Shown here one piece after another: positions 1-11,426 of a stretch of 64,000 bases of DNA. Every line of letters starts with the position of its first letter. The first letter of the stretch is position 1. Both the position numbers and the translations under genes were made by a program. The stretch covers positions 141,626,351 to 141,690,350 of the forward strand of contig CP136062.1 in NCBI GenBank assembly GCA_032622095.1, read 5' to 3'. The DNA is from Siphonodentalium dalli. Its lineage: Eukaryota; Mollusca; Scaphopoda; Gadilida; Siphonodentaliidae. A model generated the notes under the pieces. The model did no database searches and was not told the DNA's origin. It was given only the letters and a program-made list of their open reading frames with translations.

Positions 1-938
1 ATCTATCGTCCAGAATAATAGATATAAAACAAGGCGCAAGACAAGGAGTTACCCTTTCGCCGATTTTGTAGGCAATATTCATTGATGATTTGCTTCACGA
101 ACTTGAGCTGTCAGGCTTTGGCCTCATGCTACACGAAATAAATTGCTCGTCACCGACCCAAGCCGATGATATGACCTTACTTTCTCTATAATCTTATGGT
201 CTTCAAAAGCTATGTGATATATGTAGCTCATATAGTAGGAAATGGCGGTTTATTTACAATCAACAGAAATGTAAAGTTATCGTATTCGATGGAAAACCAC
301 TCAATCCAGCTAATTCGCGATCTTGGTTAATTAACAATGTTCCTATTCTAGAAACAGACGTGATCGTCCATCTTGGAATACCTTTGGAGAAAACTAACCG
401 TCAAAACACACTCACAGATTCCATGTGCTCAAAACTTCGTTCAACATTCCTAATGCTCAGCAATGATGGACTATATGCGGGTGGAATCACACCCATTAGC
501 TCCTTGATGATTTACAAGTCAATTGTACTTTCATGCGGCCTCTATGGATCGGAGTTTTTGTACAATACGTCAGTTTGTAATGCAACCAAGCTGGAAAGAA
601 TCCATCGCTTCTGTTTAAAACGTATCCAAGGCCTATCGCCGAGATGCAGAACAGATATTGTCCTTGGTCTGTTGGGAACTTCGTCTTTGGAGTCAATCAT
701 TGAAGCCAGGAAGCTTTCTCTGTTCAGTGGCTTGTGTCGTGTTCCTACTGGAAAGGCATGCAAAAACGTCTTTCTCAGGCGCCTTTATGAGGGCATCTAC
801 ACACCACCATATGTCAAAAATTCGTCAGTGTTATGTAATATTATTTCGATCATCGAAAAGCACGACATGACGGATGCCTTAACTGAATATGTCCAATTTG
901 GCACATTCATTCCGAATTATCATGGAAAAGACGAATAA
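1..938 (+). pseudogene. LINE reverse transcriptase, C-terminal half (decayed)
   Basis: Frame 3 reads through RT motif B (KQGARQGVTLSPIL), motif C written as SPTQADDMTLLS, motif D (SSYSRKWRFIYNQQKCKVIVF region), then HLGIPLEK and the thumb with KRIQGLSPRCRTDIVLGLLG. There is a TAG at 69-71, shared with the sister unit, and a TAA at 189-191 unique to this unit. The frame closes at 936-938, after which the protein continues in another frame. The usual aromatic residue before ADD is Q here. Family membership is clear; the exact LINE clade is not assigned. Confidence 0.85.
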
Positions 939-1492
939 GATGTACTATACATAATGCAGACGAATTCGCTTGGAAATCAAGAATAAGTACTGACCCATCA
1001 TTCAATCGATTTGTAAAATTACATGACACGCTGCAAGTCTCACCTATTTGGTACCTTTGTAGAAAATTCCCAAACAACAGGCGATCACACCACACACTAG
1101 CAAGTGTTATTGAAGCAACCACTTCCTCAGATGCTGGATTTTGCACGGTCTGTGAACTTTCATACACCGATATCGTAGAACATATACTCATCGATTGCCA
1201 GTATCTTGTAAATATAAGAAACGACATGTTCTATGGTATCATTAACCAGTTTGGGGTACACCCATTAATTCTTGTTGATCGGCTATCTTCCAACAATATG
1301 GTCTTACTTGATTTATCACTCATCAATGATGAACTGAAGTCTGTGCTGCTTGATATTGACTCCTTCCTGAACTTCATGATATCGGGTACATCTCGATTGT
1401 GGCATGCATACTTTCTTCTGAAAAAAGCGTGGTGTTGCTCTATCGGATACAAGAGCCGATGTTGCCCTGACCGATCCGAACACCTACTTTGA
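933..1492 (+). pseudogene. LINE ORF2 C-terminal segment with CCHC finger
   Basis: An open stretch in frame 2 overlaps the end of the RT frame and continues the same polyprotein after a frameshift. It contains WYLCRKFPNNRRSHHTLASV and then CTVCELSYTDIVEHILIDC, a C-x2-C-x9-H-x4-C finger of the type found at the C-terminus of many LINE ORF2 proteins. The frame ends at 1,492. It was read from DNA because no ATG marks its start. The same segment recurs at about 4,795-5,354. Confidence 0.75.
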
Positions 1493-2103
1493 TCCGCCAT
1501 AGACTATCGATCAGCTCTCACAACATGACTCTCCAACAAATCAATAATGTTACGGATCAGTTGTGATTCGTCTGCGTCTGCTTATCTTTTAAGCCAGTGG
1601 CACGGGCAGATCGCAACTGCTTCGATGTCGATGGAGTCGCGCTTGGGCAGGATCTATTTCGATTTCTTGGATAGACTCTCATGCAATAACTGACAATATA
1701 TATGTTTACACATTGATTTTTTCTACAGATACATGCCACATGAGTTCACTTCGAATCAACTTATTGCATTATAAATGTCTTATTTTCAGGTAGCTGTGTA
1801 CCACACATTGTGGTTCCATTGTATATAATTATAATATTCATGTTTGTCATTTATGTCAATCTTCATTTATGGAGGAAATAAAGATGTAATAATAATATAT
1901 CTTCATATTGTAATTTCCACAACGGCTCTTATCAAGGACTCCTACTATGTAGTTGCTGCAGGTGTGAAAAACAACACCCAAGCCGGACAGATTAATGCAC
2001 TTCTCGACAACTTATCAAGAGAACGACAGTCGCTGTATTGTTGGACGAAAAGGTGTGATAAACTATGCTAGCCAGAACCTCATATAACAAAGAATGTCAT
2101 ATC

Positions 2104-2190
2104 AATATTCATACTAGAAACCTCAAAAATGAAGGAAAGAAAAAACGACAAAGAAACGTATTCAGCGAGGGTGACTTGCGGAGCTAATTT
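2104..2190 (+). repeat. 87-bp direct repeat, left copy
   Basis: It begins AATATTCATACTAGAAACC and ends TGCGGAGCTAATTT. It is repeated at 3,115-3,201 with about two mismatches and encloses a 924-bp insert. In the undisturbed junction at about 5,974-6,060 the same sequence is single and continues directly into GCTAACGGC, so the duplication was created with the insertion. Confidence 0.85.
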
Positions 2191-3114
2191 TTCATCATTC
2201 TTGTTCCGGTCAATCGACGGGACGGTCGCACTGTGCTTGACGCACGAGCCGTTGATTGACCGTGAGTTTTTTGTCGGGCTTGGCTAGTTATGGATAGCTT
2301 AATCCCCAGCCAAGTCCGCAACGTGCTGAGCGATTTCCACCTGGCTCATTGTGTGCGTTGGAACATCCATGCATACGATGGCCGGATGTACGTGGTTTTG
2401 GAGTATCGAGTCGCTCCAGCAGAACCCTCTGCTGGCCGCGGCTCGATAGGACATACCGGAGTCCACCGGTCCAAGGCAGGCCAGACCACCGCGGATGGGA
2501 CCATGCTAAAGAAGAGAAAGAAGAAAACCCCATCACGTCGCCGCAGAGACAGGGGATAACTGAGAGACGCCCAGTTCCCTCCCACCTGGCCTCGCAGCAA
2601 CAACAGCAGCCCACTGTCGGCGCGCCAGAATCCATCAGAAGCGGAAACGACAGGGACGTCGATGTCACCCCGGCCGCCCCTGTCGCCGACTTTGTAGTGA
2701 GGGCGGAGGATTTTCCACCGTCTCCAGCGGAGGACTACAATCCACCGACACCGAGACCTCCGGTGTCCCCCGACTGCATCGCAGAAAAGGAGCAGGAACC
2801 ACCACCCCCTGCTCCTAGACTAACATCAACAGAGAGAGACGCCATCTCTGCCAGATTAGACAAGATGCAGGCACAGGCGGACGCAGCTTTGGCAGCATGC
2901 AGGGTTCACGATCAGAAACCCGTGCCACCACCTTCATCGGAGAAACAAATGATCCAAGCAAAAGAAGAAAAAAGAAAAAGTAACATCATAAAATGCTTCT
3001 TTTTTTTTAGCTTCTTCTCAATAAATGGCAATAATATGAGGGGTGAAGGAAAGGGCCTATCGGCCCGTTCGACCATCCCGGGGCTAGCCCCCCCCCAAAC
3101 CACGGGATTAAAAA
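2191..3114 (+). mobile_element. Short non-autonomous retro-insert (ORF1-only) with A-tail
   Basis: A 924-bp block is absent from the equivalent junction at about 6,060. It is flanked by an 87-bp target-site-like duplication and ends in an A run (3,109-3,116). It is more GC-rich than the LINE sequence around it. It holds one broken ORF1-like frame and no endonuclease or RT. An AATAAA lies near 3,020. The A-tail, single ORF and direct duplication point to target-primed reverse transcription of a short RNA, probably mobilised by another LINE. An 87-bp duplication is long for this process. Confidence 0.7.
2290..3110 (+). pseudogene. ORF1-like protein, frameshifted
   Basis: The ATG at 2,290 opens MDSLIPSQVRNVLSDFHLAH, followed by a short aromatic/basic section and the basic run KKRKKKTPSRRRRDRG, and stops at 2,559. 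A second frame then continues (about 2,545-3,110) with QQQQQ, a proline-rich tract (DFPPSPAEDYNPPTPRPP), a short helix-like stretch (LDKMQAQADAALAACRVHD) and a lysine-rich end. One base change near 2,550 would join them. The basic K-S/T-P-S-x-R-R-R-D block resembles the N-terminal ORF of invertebrate LINEs. That similarity is from memory of the family style, so the identification is tentative. Confidence 0.45.
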
Positions 3115-3201
3115 AATATTCATACTAGAAACCCCAAAAATGAAGGAAAGAAAAAACGACAAAGAAACGTATTCAGCGAGGATGACTTGCGGAGCTAATT
3201 T
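3115..3201 (+). repeat. 87-bp direct repeat, right copy
   Basis: Right-hand partner of 2,104-2,190. It is also the normal beginning of the next LINE unit (compare 5,974-6,060). Confidence 0.85.
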
Positions 3202-3248
3202 GCTAACGGCTTATATCGACAGCCACCACATTCCCCCGAAAACCACCC

Positions 3249-3660
3249 ATGCCAATAATGGATGACATCAAACTTCTCACATGGAACGCTTCTGGAGTAA
3301 CTTCCACTGTTTTGTACCTAAAATCAATACTCGACAGACAACTCTATGACATTGTTGGAATTTCCGAGAACTGGTTCAATGAAGATAACATTAACTTCTT
3401 GAAAAATATACATGACTCGTACATTCCACTGGCGAAACCTGTGAGAACCATAAGACTGAGTTCGGGTGGATCTTTCACGCGGGACGGCGTGGCTCTCTTA
3501 ATAAGCAAGAATATCGCTAATCGTTGTGCAGCTCTAGAAACGACGTGTGATCGCATCGTTGGTATGCAAGTCAACCTAAATTCGGAGAACATGCTCACTT
3601 TGTTACAAGTATACCTGCCGAGCACGAATCACAGTGATGACTACTTTGAGGAATGCTTAG
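3249..3660 (+). pseudogene. LINE AP-type endonuclease, N-terminal part
   Basis: The frame starts MPIMDDIKLLTWNASGVTST, carrying the first catalytic Asn motif (WNASG) and the Glu motif (IVGISENW, where relatives have SEHW). It then runs GGSFTRDGVALLI and ends at VYLPSTNHSDDYFEECL. The later motifs (GDFN, the S-R-I-D-H block and the final catalytic H) are missing. Sequence jumps at about 3,660 into RT sequence in another frame. Nucleotide identity to 6,119-6,520 is very high. Confidence 0.8.
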
Positions 3661-5354
3661 TCTCATGTCTTCCTATGTAATACAGGAGAGCATCTCTTAT
3701 GCTGATGAACAAAATTCACGCATGTTCGCCTGTTTTTTAGATGTACACAAAGCATTCGACACTGTATGGACGAACGGACTACTTATGAAACTATTTTTTG
3801 CGTGGTTTCACTGGCAATATACTTAAATTATGTAACGAATTTTTAACCGGCGTAACTTGCACAGTGCGTCATGGTAATCTATCGTCCAGAATAATATATA
3901 TAAAACAAGGCGCAAGACAAGGAGTTACCCTTTCGCCGATTTTGTAGGCAATATTCATTGATGATTTGCTTCACGAACTTGAGCCGTCAGGCTTTGGCCT
4001 CATGCTACACGAAATAAATTACTCGTCACCGACCCAAGCCGATGATATGACCTTACTTTCTCTATCATCTTATGGTCTTCAAAAGCTATGTGATATATGT
4101 AGCTCATATAGTAGGAAATGGCGGTTTATTTACAATCAACAGAAATGTAAAGTTATCGTATTCGATGGAAAACCACTCAATCCAGCTAATTCGCGATCTT
4201 GGTTAATTAACAATGTTCCTATTCTAGAAACAGACGTGATCGTCCATCTTGGAATACCTTTGGAGAAAACTAACCGTCAAAACACACTCACAGATTCCAT
4301 GTGCTCCAAACTTCGTTCAACATTCCTAATGCTCAGCAATGATGGACTATATGCGGGTGGAGTCACACCCATTAGCTCCTTGATGATAAACAAGTCAATT
4401 GTACTTTCATGCGGCCTCTATGGATCGGAGTTTTTGTACAATACGTCAGTTTGTAACCAAGCTGGAAAGAATCCATCGCTTCTGTTTAAAACGTATCCAA
4501 GGCCTATCGCCGAGATGCAGAACAGATATTGTCCTTGGTCTGTTGGGAACTTCGTGTTTGGAGTCAATCATTGAAGCCAGGAAGCTTTCTCTGTTCGGTG
4601 GCTTGTGTCGTGTTCCTACTGAAAAGGCATGCAAAAACGTCTTTCTCAGGCGCCTTTATGAGTGCATCTACACACCACCATATGTCAAAAATTCGTCAGT
4701 GTTATGTAATATTATTTCGATCATCGAAAAGCACGACATGATGGATGCCCTAACTGCATATGTCCCAATCATTCCGAATTATCATGGAAAAGACCAATAA
4801 GATGTACTATACATAATGCAGACGAATTCGCTTGGAAATCAAGAATAAGTACTGACCCATCATTCAATCGATTTGTAAAATTACATGACACGCTGCAAGT
4901 CTCACCTATTTGGTACCTTTGTAGAAAATTCCCAAACAACAGGCGATCACACCACACACTAGCAAGTGTTATTGAAGCAACCACTTCCTCAAATGCTGGA
5001 TTCTGCACGGTCTGTGAACTTTCATACACCGATATCGTAGAACATATACTCATCGATTGCCAGTATCTTGTAAATATAAGAAACGACATGTTCTATGGTA
5101 TCATTAACCAGTTTGGGGTACACCCATTAATTCTTGTTGATCGGCTATCTTCCAACAATATGGTCTTACTTGATTTATCACTCATCAATGATGAACTGAA
5201 GTCTGAGCTGCTTGATATTGACTCCTTCCTGAACTTCATGATATCGGCTACATCTCGATTGTGGCATGCATACTTTCTTCTAAAAAAAGCGTGGTGTTGC
5301 TCGATCGGATACAAGAGCCGATGTTGCCCTGACCGATCCGAACACCTACTTTGA
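3661..5354 (+). pseudogene. LINE reverse transcriptase and C-terminal finger, unit 2
   Basis: It enters RT at YVIQESISYADEQNSRMFAC, then motif A as FLDVHKAFDTVW, motif B region with the same TAG (3,946) as unit 1, and motif C as SPTQADDMTLLS. A 4-bp deletion at about 4,456, relative to unit 1, shifts the frame within the thumb; the protein resumes as LERIHRFCLKRIQGLSPRCR. The CCHC finger and terminal segment follow to 5,354. Unlike unit 1 it lacks the TAA in motif D. It is a pseudogene by several independent lesions. Confidence 0.8.
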
Positions 5355-6060
5355 TCCGCCATAGACTATCGATCAGCTCTCACAGCATGACTCTCCAACA
5401 AATCAATAATGTTACGGATCAGTTGTGATTCGTCTGCGTCTGCTATGCTTATCTTTTAAGCCAGTGGCACGGGCAGATCGCAACTGCTTCGATTTCGATT
5501 GAGTCGCGCTTGGGCAGGATCTATTTCGATTTCTTGGATAGATTCTCATGCAATAACGGACAATATATATGTTTACACATTGATTTTTTCTACAGATACA
5601 TGCCACATGAGTTCACTTGGAGTCAACTTATTGCATTATAAATGTCTTATTTTCAGGTAGCTGTGTACCACACATTGTGGTTCCATTGTATATAATTATA
5701 ATGTAATATTCATGTTTGTCATTTATGTCAATCTTCATTTATGGAGGAAATAAAGATGTAATAATAATATATCTTCATATTGTAATTTCCACAACGGCTC
5801 TTATCAAGGACTCCTACTATGTAGTTGCTGCAGGTGTGAAAAACAACACCCAAGCCGGACAGATTAATGCACTTCTCGGCAACGTATCAAGAGAACGACA
5901 GTCGCTGTATTGTTGGACGAAAAGGTGTGATAAACTATGCTAGCCAGAACCTCATATAACAAAGAATGTCCTATCAATATTCATACTAGAAACCCCAAAA
6001 ATGAATGAAAGAAAAAACGACAAAGAAACGTATTCAGCGAGGGTGACTTGCGGAGCTAAT
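5355..6060 (+). other. LINE 3' tail and leader junction, no gene
   Basis: Untranslated 3' region of unit 2 (same as 1,493-2,190), running without a break into the leader of the element at 6,061. I see no gene in it. Confidence 0.7.
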
Positions 6061-6118
6061 TTGCTAACGGCTTATATCGACAGCCACCACATTCCCCCGA
6101 AAACCACCCCTGCCAATA

Positions 6119-7112
6119 ATGGATGACATCAAACTTCTCACATGGAACGCTTCAGGAGTAACTTCCACTGTTTTGTACCTAAAATCAATACTCGACAGAC
6201 AACTCTATGACATTGTTGGAATTTCCGAGCACTGGCTCAACGAAGATAACATTAACTTCTTGAAAAATATACACGACTCGTACATTCCACTGGCGAAACC
6301 TGGGAGAACCATAAGACTGAGTTCGGGTGGATCTTTCACGCGGGACGGCGTGGCTATCTTAATAAGAAAGAATATCGCTAATCGTTGTGCAGCTCTAGAA
6401 ACGACGTGTGATCGCATCGTTGGTATGCAAGTCAAACTCAATTCGGAGAACATGCTCACTTTTGTTACAAATATACCTGCCGAGCACGAATCACAGTGAT
6501 GACTACTTTGAGGAATGCTTTATAGCCTCTGTTGAAAACCACGTATCTATGTGTTCTGATTGTGGACCCGTTCTAGTCATGGGTGACTTTAATTCGCACC
6601 TGAATCGTCCCCCTGAATACCATGTACCGACTGGTCACAGTAATAGAATGGTTCTCTTGAATGAGTTTCTCGTTCGTATTGAGTCTTACTCAACCACATG
6701 CTCTGCGGCATGTAAGGGACCGACCCATACATTTTATCCCTTCTCCTCAGCGGCGTCACCGTCTCGAATTGATCATATCACCGTGCCGTCTATTGTTGAA
6801 GATCTTGTGACTCACAATACTTCTAATCACATGCCCGTGACGTGCTTCATCGCAATACCTGTTTGTCAAATAACTTCTCCGACATTCGATAAACTGTCAC
6901 TTAACTGGGATAAAATAGACATTAACGCTTACCAATCTGCACTAGAATACTACTTGTCGGGTATTACACCATGTCCAGTTGTAAGCAGAACTCAACTGCA
7001 AAACATGTATGCGGATATCGTTTATGCTGTTACCTTTGCTGCTTTCGCTTCTTCTCCTAGGATGTCAAATCATTCTGGAACGACGAACTACGGATACTGC
7101 ATGGCTGTCTAA
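6119..7112 (+). pseudogene. LINE AP-type endonuclease, complete but frameshifted
   Basis: It nicks target DNA in target-primed reverse transcription. It starts MDDIKLLTWNASGVTSTVLY. Motifs in order: WNASG, ISEHW, GGSFTRDGVA, LVMGDFNSH, SRIDHITV and NTSNHMPVT (the final catalytic His). An extra T at about 6,462, relative to unit 2, shifts the frame, so the protein runs in frame 2 to about 6,460 and frame 3 afterwards. Apart from the shift all expected catalytic motifs are present. Confidence 0.85.
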
Positions 7113-9125
7113 AAGTCAAACGGTCCGAATGGATTTCTGATGGTAAACCACACGCATGTGAGGTGGCTTCCTATGTCGATTATAAAGACGCAAAACGTAA
7201 ATTCAGGAAGTTACTTCGTTCGGCAAACCGTATCAGAGATCAGGAAAAGCATGAAAACTGGAGTTTTACTCAAACAACGATCGCACTAGCTTTTGGAAAA
7301 TGCTGAAATCAAATTCCACTTCATCACACATGTGTGGTCTCAGTAATGTGATGGAGTACAATGGCGAAACCCTCCGAGACCCAGATGATATTGTTTCAGC
7401 TTGGCGCTCATATTTCGAACATCTTTACACCCCAGGCAAACACGACGACCCTGAGTTCGAACAGACCATACAATTGCGACTCGCGTCCTTATTAAACCGA
7501 CACCACGTTGACTATAATTGTTCTATATTCTGTGACACCATCACCATTGCAGACCTGGATGTAGTTCTTGCGACTCTAAAACGAAGAAAAGTAGGTGGAA
7601 TAGACCGGGTGACAAATGAACATTTGATACACGGCAGTCAGTCACTGAAACAAAAGCTGTGCCAACTATTTTGGAGTTAGAATGGGTCCCTCCACGGATG
7701 AAAATCGGCATAATCAGTCCCATGTACAAGGGAGAACCTAAACCAAACGTCTCACCGGACAGTTACCGAGCCATAACTCAATTGTCTGCAATATACAAAT
7801 CATTTGAGAGTATAATGTTAAGCAGATTTCTGGGCAACGAATGCCTCGCGAACTTTCCACATTCCCTTCAGCACGGATTTCAAAAGAGAGTCAGATGCCT
7901 AATGACATCATTTGTGCTACAGGAATCGGTTGCATACGCACGTGATCTGAATACACGTGCTTATGTGTGCTTTCTGGATTCACAGAAAGCCTTCGACCGA
8001 GTTTGGTACGAAGGCCTCCTAGTAAAACTCAGCCAGCATGGATTCAAAGGCAAAATTATTCGACTCATTGCTAACATGTACACCGACTGCACCAGCAGAG
8101 TGATGGTAAATGGTCTGCTATCTGAACCATGGACTATCTTGCAAGGAGCAAGACAGGGGGCAGTAACCTCCCCTTTCTTCTACCTCATGTTCATAAATGA
8201 CTTGCTGGACTCACTTACCACATCGAACAGCGGGTTTGACATAGGACACGTGGTGTGTACTGAGCCCACTACTGCTGACGACATCGCTTTGATATCGACT
8301 TCTAAAGCTGGATTGGAAGAACTCATCGATATGTGCGACAGTTACAGTAAGTCGTGGCGGTTCGTTTTCTCGCATACGAAGAGCGCTATTGTGGTCTTTA
8401 ATGAAACTAAGAGTCAACATGACCGACAAAAGAGAACATGGTCCATTGGTGAGCAACGACTTCCCGAATCTACCGAAGCAGTGCATCTTTGAATCAGACA
8501 ATGCAAATTCCAAAATGACCAGCGTAGGTCTTCTGCCGTCTCTGACAAGATGAGGAAATCTTATTTCTCTATTTCTGGCAGGGACATTGTTAAACAATGC
8601 ACACCAACGACGATGGCTTCCCTTTTAAAATTTATCGTCCTTCCAAAAAGCCTATTTCGATGTGAGATTATGCCTCTCTCTTCAGCCTCGAATACATATC
8701 ACATGGAAAAGGCTTATCGCACATGCTTAAAACACAGTCAAGGAATTCCGACGCGTACGCCTACGAACATCGCTATGAGTTTACTGGGACTCATGCCACT
8801 CGAAAGAGAAATTCATATTAAGAAACTCGTCTTCCTAGCTGATCTCATACATCTTCCACAAAATCACCAGGTGCCACTCAGGATATTCATCTTTACATTT
8901 TATCAATGTACAATCTTTAGTCACCATATCAGCGGTTATGTTGCAGATGTCATCCACCTGCTCCACCAGTATGACCTCTACAATTTCTTGGAATCATTCA
9001 TGGAGACCGGTGAATTTCCGTCCAAACTTGGAAAGAACTTTGTAAGTCAACTACACAGCGTCACTATATATCAGAATGGGATCGCAAAGTTACTTCCGAC
9101 TCATCACTGGAAATATTCCGTTTAA
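7113..9125 (+). pseudogene. LINE linker and reverse transcriptase, element A
   Basis: The linker has FWNDELR, then DYKDAKRKFRKLLRSANR. The stretch 7,300-7,680 ends RRKVGGIDRVTNEHLIHGS. RT follows from 7,680: MKIGIISPMYKGEPKP, YRAITQLSAIYKSFESIMLS, motif A FLDSQKAFDRVW, motif B GARQGAVTSPFFYLMFINDL, motif C PTTADDIALIS and motif D. It stops at 8,492; the thumb continues at 8,550-9,125. Frames change at about 7,130, 7,300, 7,660 and near 8,490. The residue before ADD is T rather than an aromatic one. Inactive copy. Confidence 0.85.
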
Positions 9126-9355
9126 CACACCGTCAACCACTCTCAGTCTGGAGCATCTGGAGATTGCTCAAATGTCATCCCCAGTGTTCCCGGACACTAA
9201 AGCCTCTCTCCTTACTTCTGAACAGAACGACGTTTGACAACAATCGCATATGTTGTGCTTGTACTAACTCATTTAGTAACGAATTACTGCACGCCAGATG
9301 CATTGGCACAACGAAAGAAAAAGACGGCCACGTCGTTTTCGTGAACATCCGATAG
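9126..9355 (+). pseudogene. LINE element A C-terminal end
   Basis: After the thumb frame ends, another frame reads WSIWRLLKCHPQCSRTLKPL, then LLNRTTFDNNRICCACTNSFSNELLHARC. This looks like a degraded C-x2-C...H-x3-C finger matching the one at 1,140-1,200. It is too decayed to define the end of the protein. Confidence 0.5.
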
Positions 9356-9480
9356 TGAAGAGGCGCAAGGAGCAAGGGGCGTTTGTGAACCTTATCATTG
9401 CCGATCTGTACTTCGACGAGCAGAAGTTTATAGCCTATACCTGCGTGTGACACGAGAGCAGTTTGCTTTAATTCTCCATT

Positions 9481-10370
9481 TTATATCAGAAGATATCACC
9501 AAGAGGAACAGGATGAGGGAAACGCAACATTTCAAGTCCGAGACATGAAAAAAATGAAACGCATCCGGCAAACGCACATGTGCGAAAGACCCAGTGATAT
9601 TATCACGGTTTCGACCGATGCGTTAAAATATTAGAAACGCAAGGAAACGCATCCGAGAAACGGACATGTGTGAAAGCGGCTTAAACTGAACACAGCGTCT
9701 CAAAAATGCGCTGCTCTGCCAAGCAAGACAAAGGACTACGTGGACAACGTTGAAAAACACATGTGCACTGTCTTCGAACTGTTCGCCGCAAACACAATGG
9801 GCAGATACCAGGGATTGTGCCAGCACGTCGACTCTCAGGTGACGTCCAACACAGGGGCACATATTCGTAACTCGTGGCTTTATGCAGGACCTGATCAATC
9901 TCGGAATTCTCTTGAAGTGTCTCCACATAATAGGGAAGTACCTTCACTTGATGCCTCTCTTCAAAATATAGAAGAGAAACCAGCCATGGCGTCATTCGCA
10001 CAACCCTACATCTACCAGTTCATGTTCTTCGAAAACAGTCAGTGATCACCTTGTTACACTTGACGAGTTCATTTCAACAACATTGCAGGCAAACTCCGCT
10101 TCCTCTGTACAAACACCAGACAGTGAAAACGCGAAGCTTCCAGATATTTCTGTGCACGACGCAAACATTGCGATATTCAATATAGAAATTCAAACATAAA
10201 TCAATCCAAAGATATCATCTTGCCGCAAATAGGGACAGATGACAGCCAACATGATCACAGTGTCATTCATGCAACACCGACATCAACAAGGATGAATCAT
10301 TCGGAATTGGCGATCTTCCTGAACACCTCCCGGTTTTACTGATGATTCTAGTGACAAATTCGAGGGTGTT
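9481..10370 (+). other. Spacer with possible ORF1 upstream fragment
   Basis: Contains a near-duplicate of about 33 bp (GAAACGCATCCGGCAAACGC at about 9,559 and GAAACGCATCCGAGAAACGG at about 9,647). An open frame at 9,740-10,045 could be the upstream part of the ORF1 that follows, but it has no motif I recognise. Otherwise nothing seen. Confidence 0.4.
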
Positions 10371-10607
10371 GTGCGTACCAGTAAGCGAACTCGGGCATTC
10401 TTCCTAGGTAAAATTTCAATGAAATCTTCGGAGAACAGTATACGTGATTTCCTCAGCAACAGAGGTGTATTTCCTACATTTGTCAAGCTATTCCCAAGCT
10501 CACTTCAAGGGACATTGTCGGCTCGAATTATAGTTCACGCCACGGATGTAGCAACCCTCCAGTCAGTCGGCTTTCTTCCCAAAGGTGTATCAGTGTATCG
10601 GCTGTGA
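10371..10607 (+). pseudogene. LINE ORF1-like fragment, element B
   Basis: The 78-residue frame reads FFLGKISMKSSENSIRDFLS, then LFPSSLQGTLSARIIVHATD and ends VGFLPKGVSVYRL. The pattern of a short helix, a basic strand, a GTxSAR strand and a terminal P-x-G-V-x-V-x-R resembles the RRM-like C-terminal domain seen in ORF1 proteins of several invertebrate LINEs. It ends 33 bp before the endonuclease ATG at 10,641, the spacing expected of a bicistronic LINE. The N-terminal part is missing or lies in the spacer before it. Confidence 0.5.
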
Positions 10608-10640
10608 GCAGCCAAAAGGACAAAATACCAGATCGTAATC

Positions 10641-11426
10641 ATGGAGAAGACGCTCAACATACTTACATGGAACGCAAGTGGCGTAACTGCAAATTGTGAT
10701 TATCTTCATGACATTCTAATTTCGCGAAACTTCGACATTATTGGCATCTGTGAACATTGGTTAAGCGAGTCTGACTTACCTTACCGTTCCTTAACTCGCT
10801 TTGCAGTGAATATTATCCAGTTTCCAAACCGGGTAGTAATATCCTCACTGGCAACGGCGGTTCATTCACACGCGATGGCGTAGCTCTATTCATTCGTCGG
10901 AATCTTCAAAAACTGTGCACTTCAGTTAGTCCAGATTACGAACGTTTCGTCGGAATCCAAATTAAGTTATATAGAGCAGGAATTTCGATTAACTGTTCTG
11001 CAGGTATACTTGCCGAGCACAAGCCACAATGACGCTCATTTTGAAGAATGTCTCCAAAAACTCGAACACTGTATCAACCTCTATTCAGATTACGGATATG
11101 TGATTATCATGGGAGACTTCAATGTACACTTTGGAGATTCCCGCATTGATAACCCACCAACAGGACATGCCGATCGCTCGAAAATCTTCTCTGAATTTCT
11201 CAACAGACTAAAATCTATCTCAACCACGACTTCAGATAAATGCGTGGGTGAACGATTCTCGCTCTTCCCGTGTACCTCGATGGGATCACCCACTCTGCTT
11301 GACCATATAATCGTCCCTGTAACAATATATGACCCCGTTTTGCATTGTGAAATTATAAGTGACTTTCCGAACACATCATGTCATGTGCCAGTGACTTTCA
11401 TTGAAAATACCACATTCTGCAAGTGA
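10641..11426 (+). pseudogene. LINE AP-type endonuclease, element B
   Basis: It starts MEKTLNILTWNASGVTANCD with motifs WNASG and ICEHW. A frameshift near 10,850 moves to GGSFTRDGVALFIRRNLQKL in the next frame. A second shift near 11,005 restores YLPSTSHNDAHFEECL, VIIMGDFNVH, SPTLLDHIIV and SCHVPVTF. The family differs from element A by many residues but has the same motif order. A TGA at 11,424 ends the last frame, and the protein resumes weakly as FNWKRLDEDAFYRALDYQ at about 11,460. Confidence 0.85.

Larger units (their letters stand above)
1..2190 (+). mobile_element. LINE unit 1, left-truncated by the window
   Basis: This is the 3' half of a non-LTR retrotransposon: reverse transcriptase C-terminal half, a C-terminal zinc-finger segment, and an untranslated tail from about 1,493. 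It matches 3,878-6,060 almost base for base, so the two are successive copies of one repeat unit. The tail runs straight into sequence that, in the next copy, leads to the endonuclease start, so units are joined head to tail without an obvious poly(A). Left edge is the window edge. It is not functional (see the frames below). Confidence 0.85.
3202..6060 (+). mobile_element. LINE unit 2, internally deleted or chimeric
   Basis: Complete repeat unit: short 5' leader, the first 140 or so codons of the endonuclease, an abrupt joint at about 3,660, the RT from just before motif A, the C-terminal finger, and a 3' tail. The distance from the endonuclease start here (3,249) to the next (6,119) is 2,870 bp. 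The same period relates unit 1 to unit 2 once the 924+87 bp insertion is removed. The unit lacks the second half of the endonuclease and the whole linker and fingers region present in the element at 6,061. Confidence 0.8.
6061..9480 (+). mobile_element. LINE element A, EN-RT type, near full length
   Basis: A longer retrotransposon. Its first 450 bp match unit 2, but it continues with the complete endonuclease, a linker, full RT and a C-terminal finger-like end at about 9,290. The RT and thumb protein (TCLKHSQGIPTRTPTNIAMS) differs clearly from units 1-2 (FCLKRIQGLSPRCRTDIVLG). The two kinds therefore share a 5' end but not a 3' end. The right end is not sharply defined; 9,480 is approximate. 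Confidence 0.7.

Noticed and set aside
9623-10001. Minus-strand open frames opposite the ORF1 upstream region
   Set aside because: Antisense to plus-strand LINE sequence and without domains.
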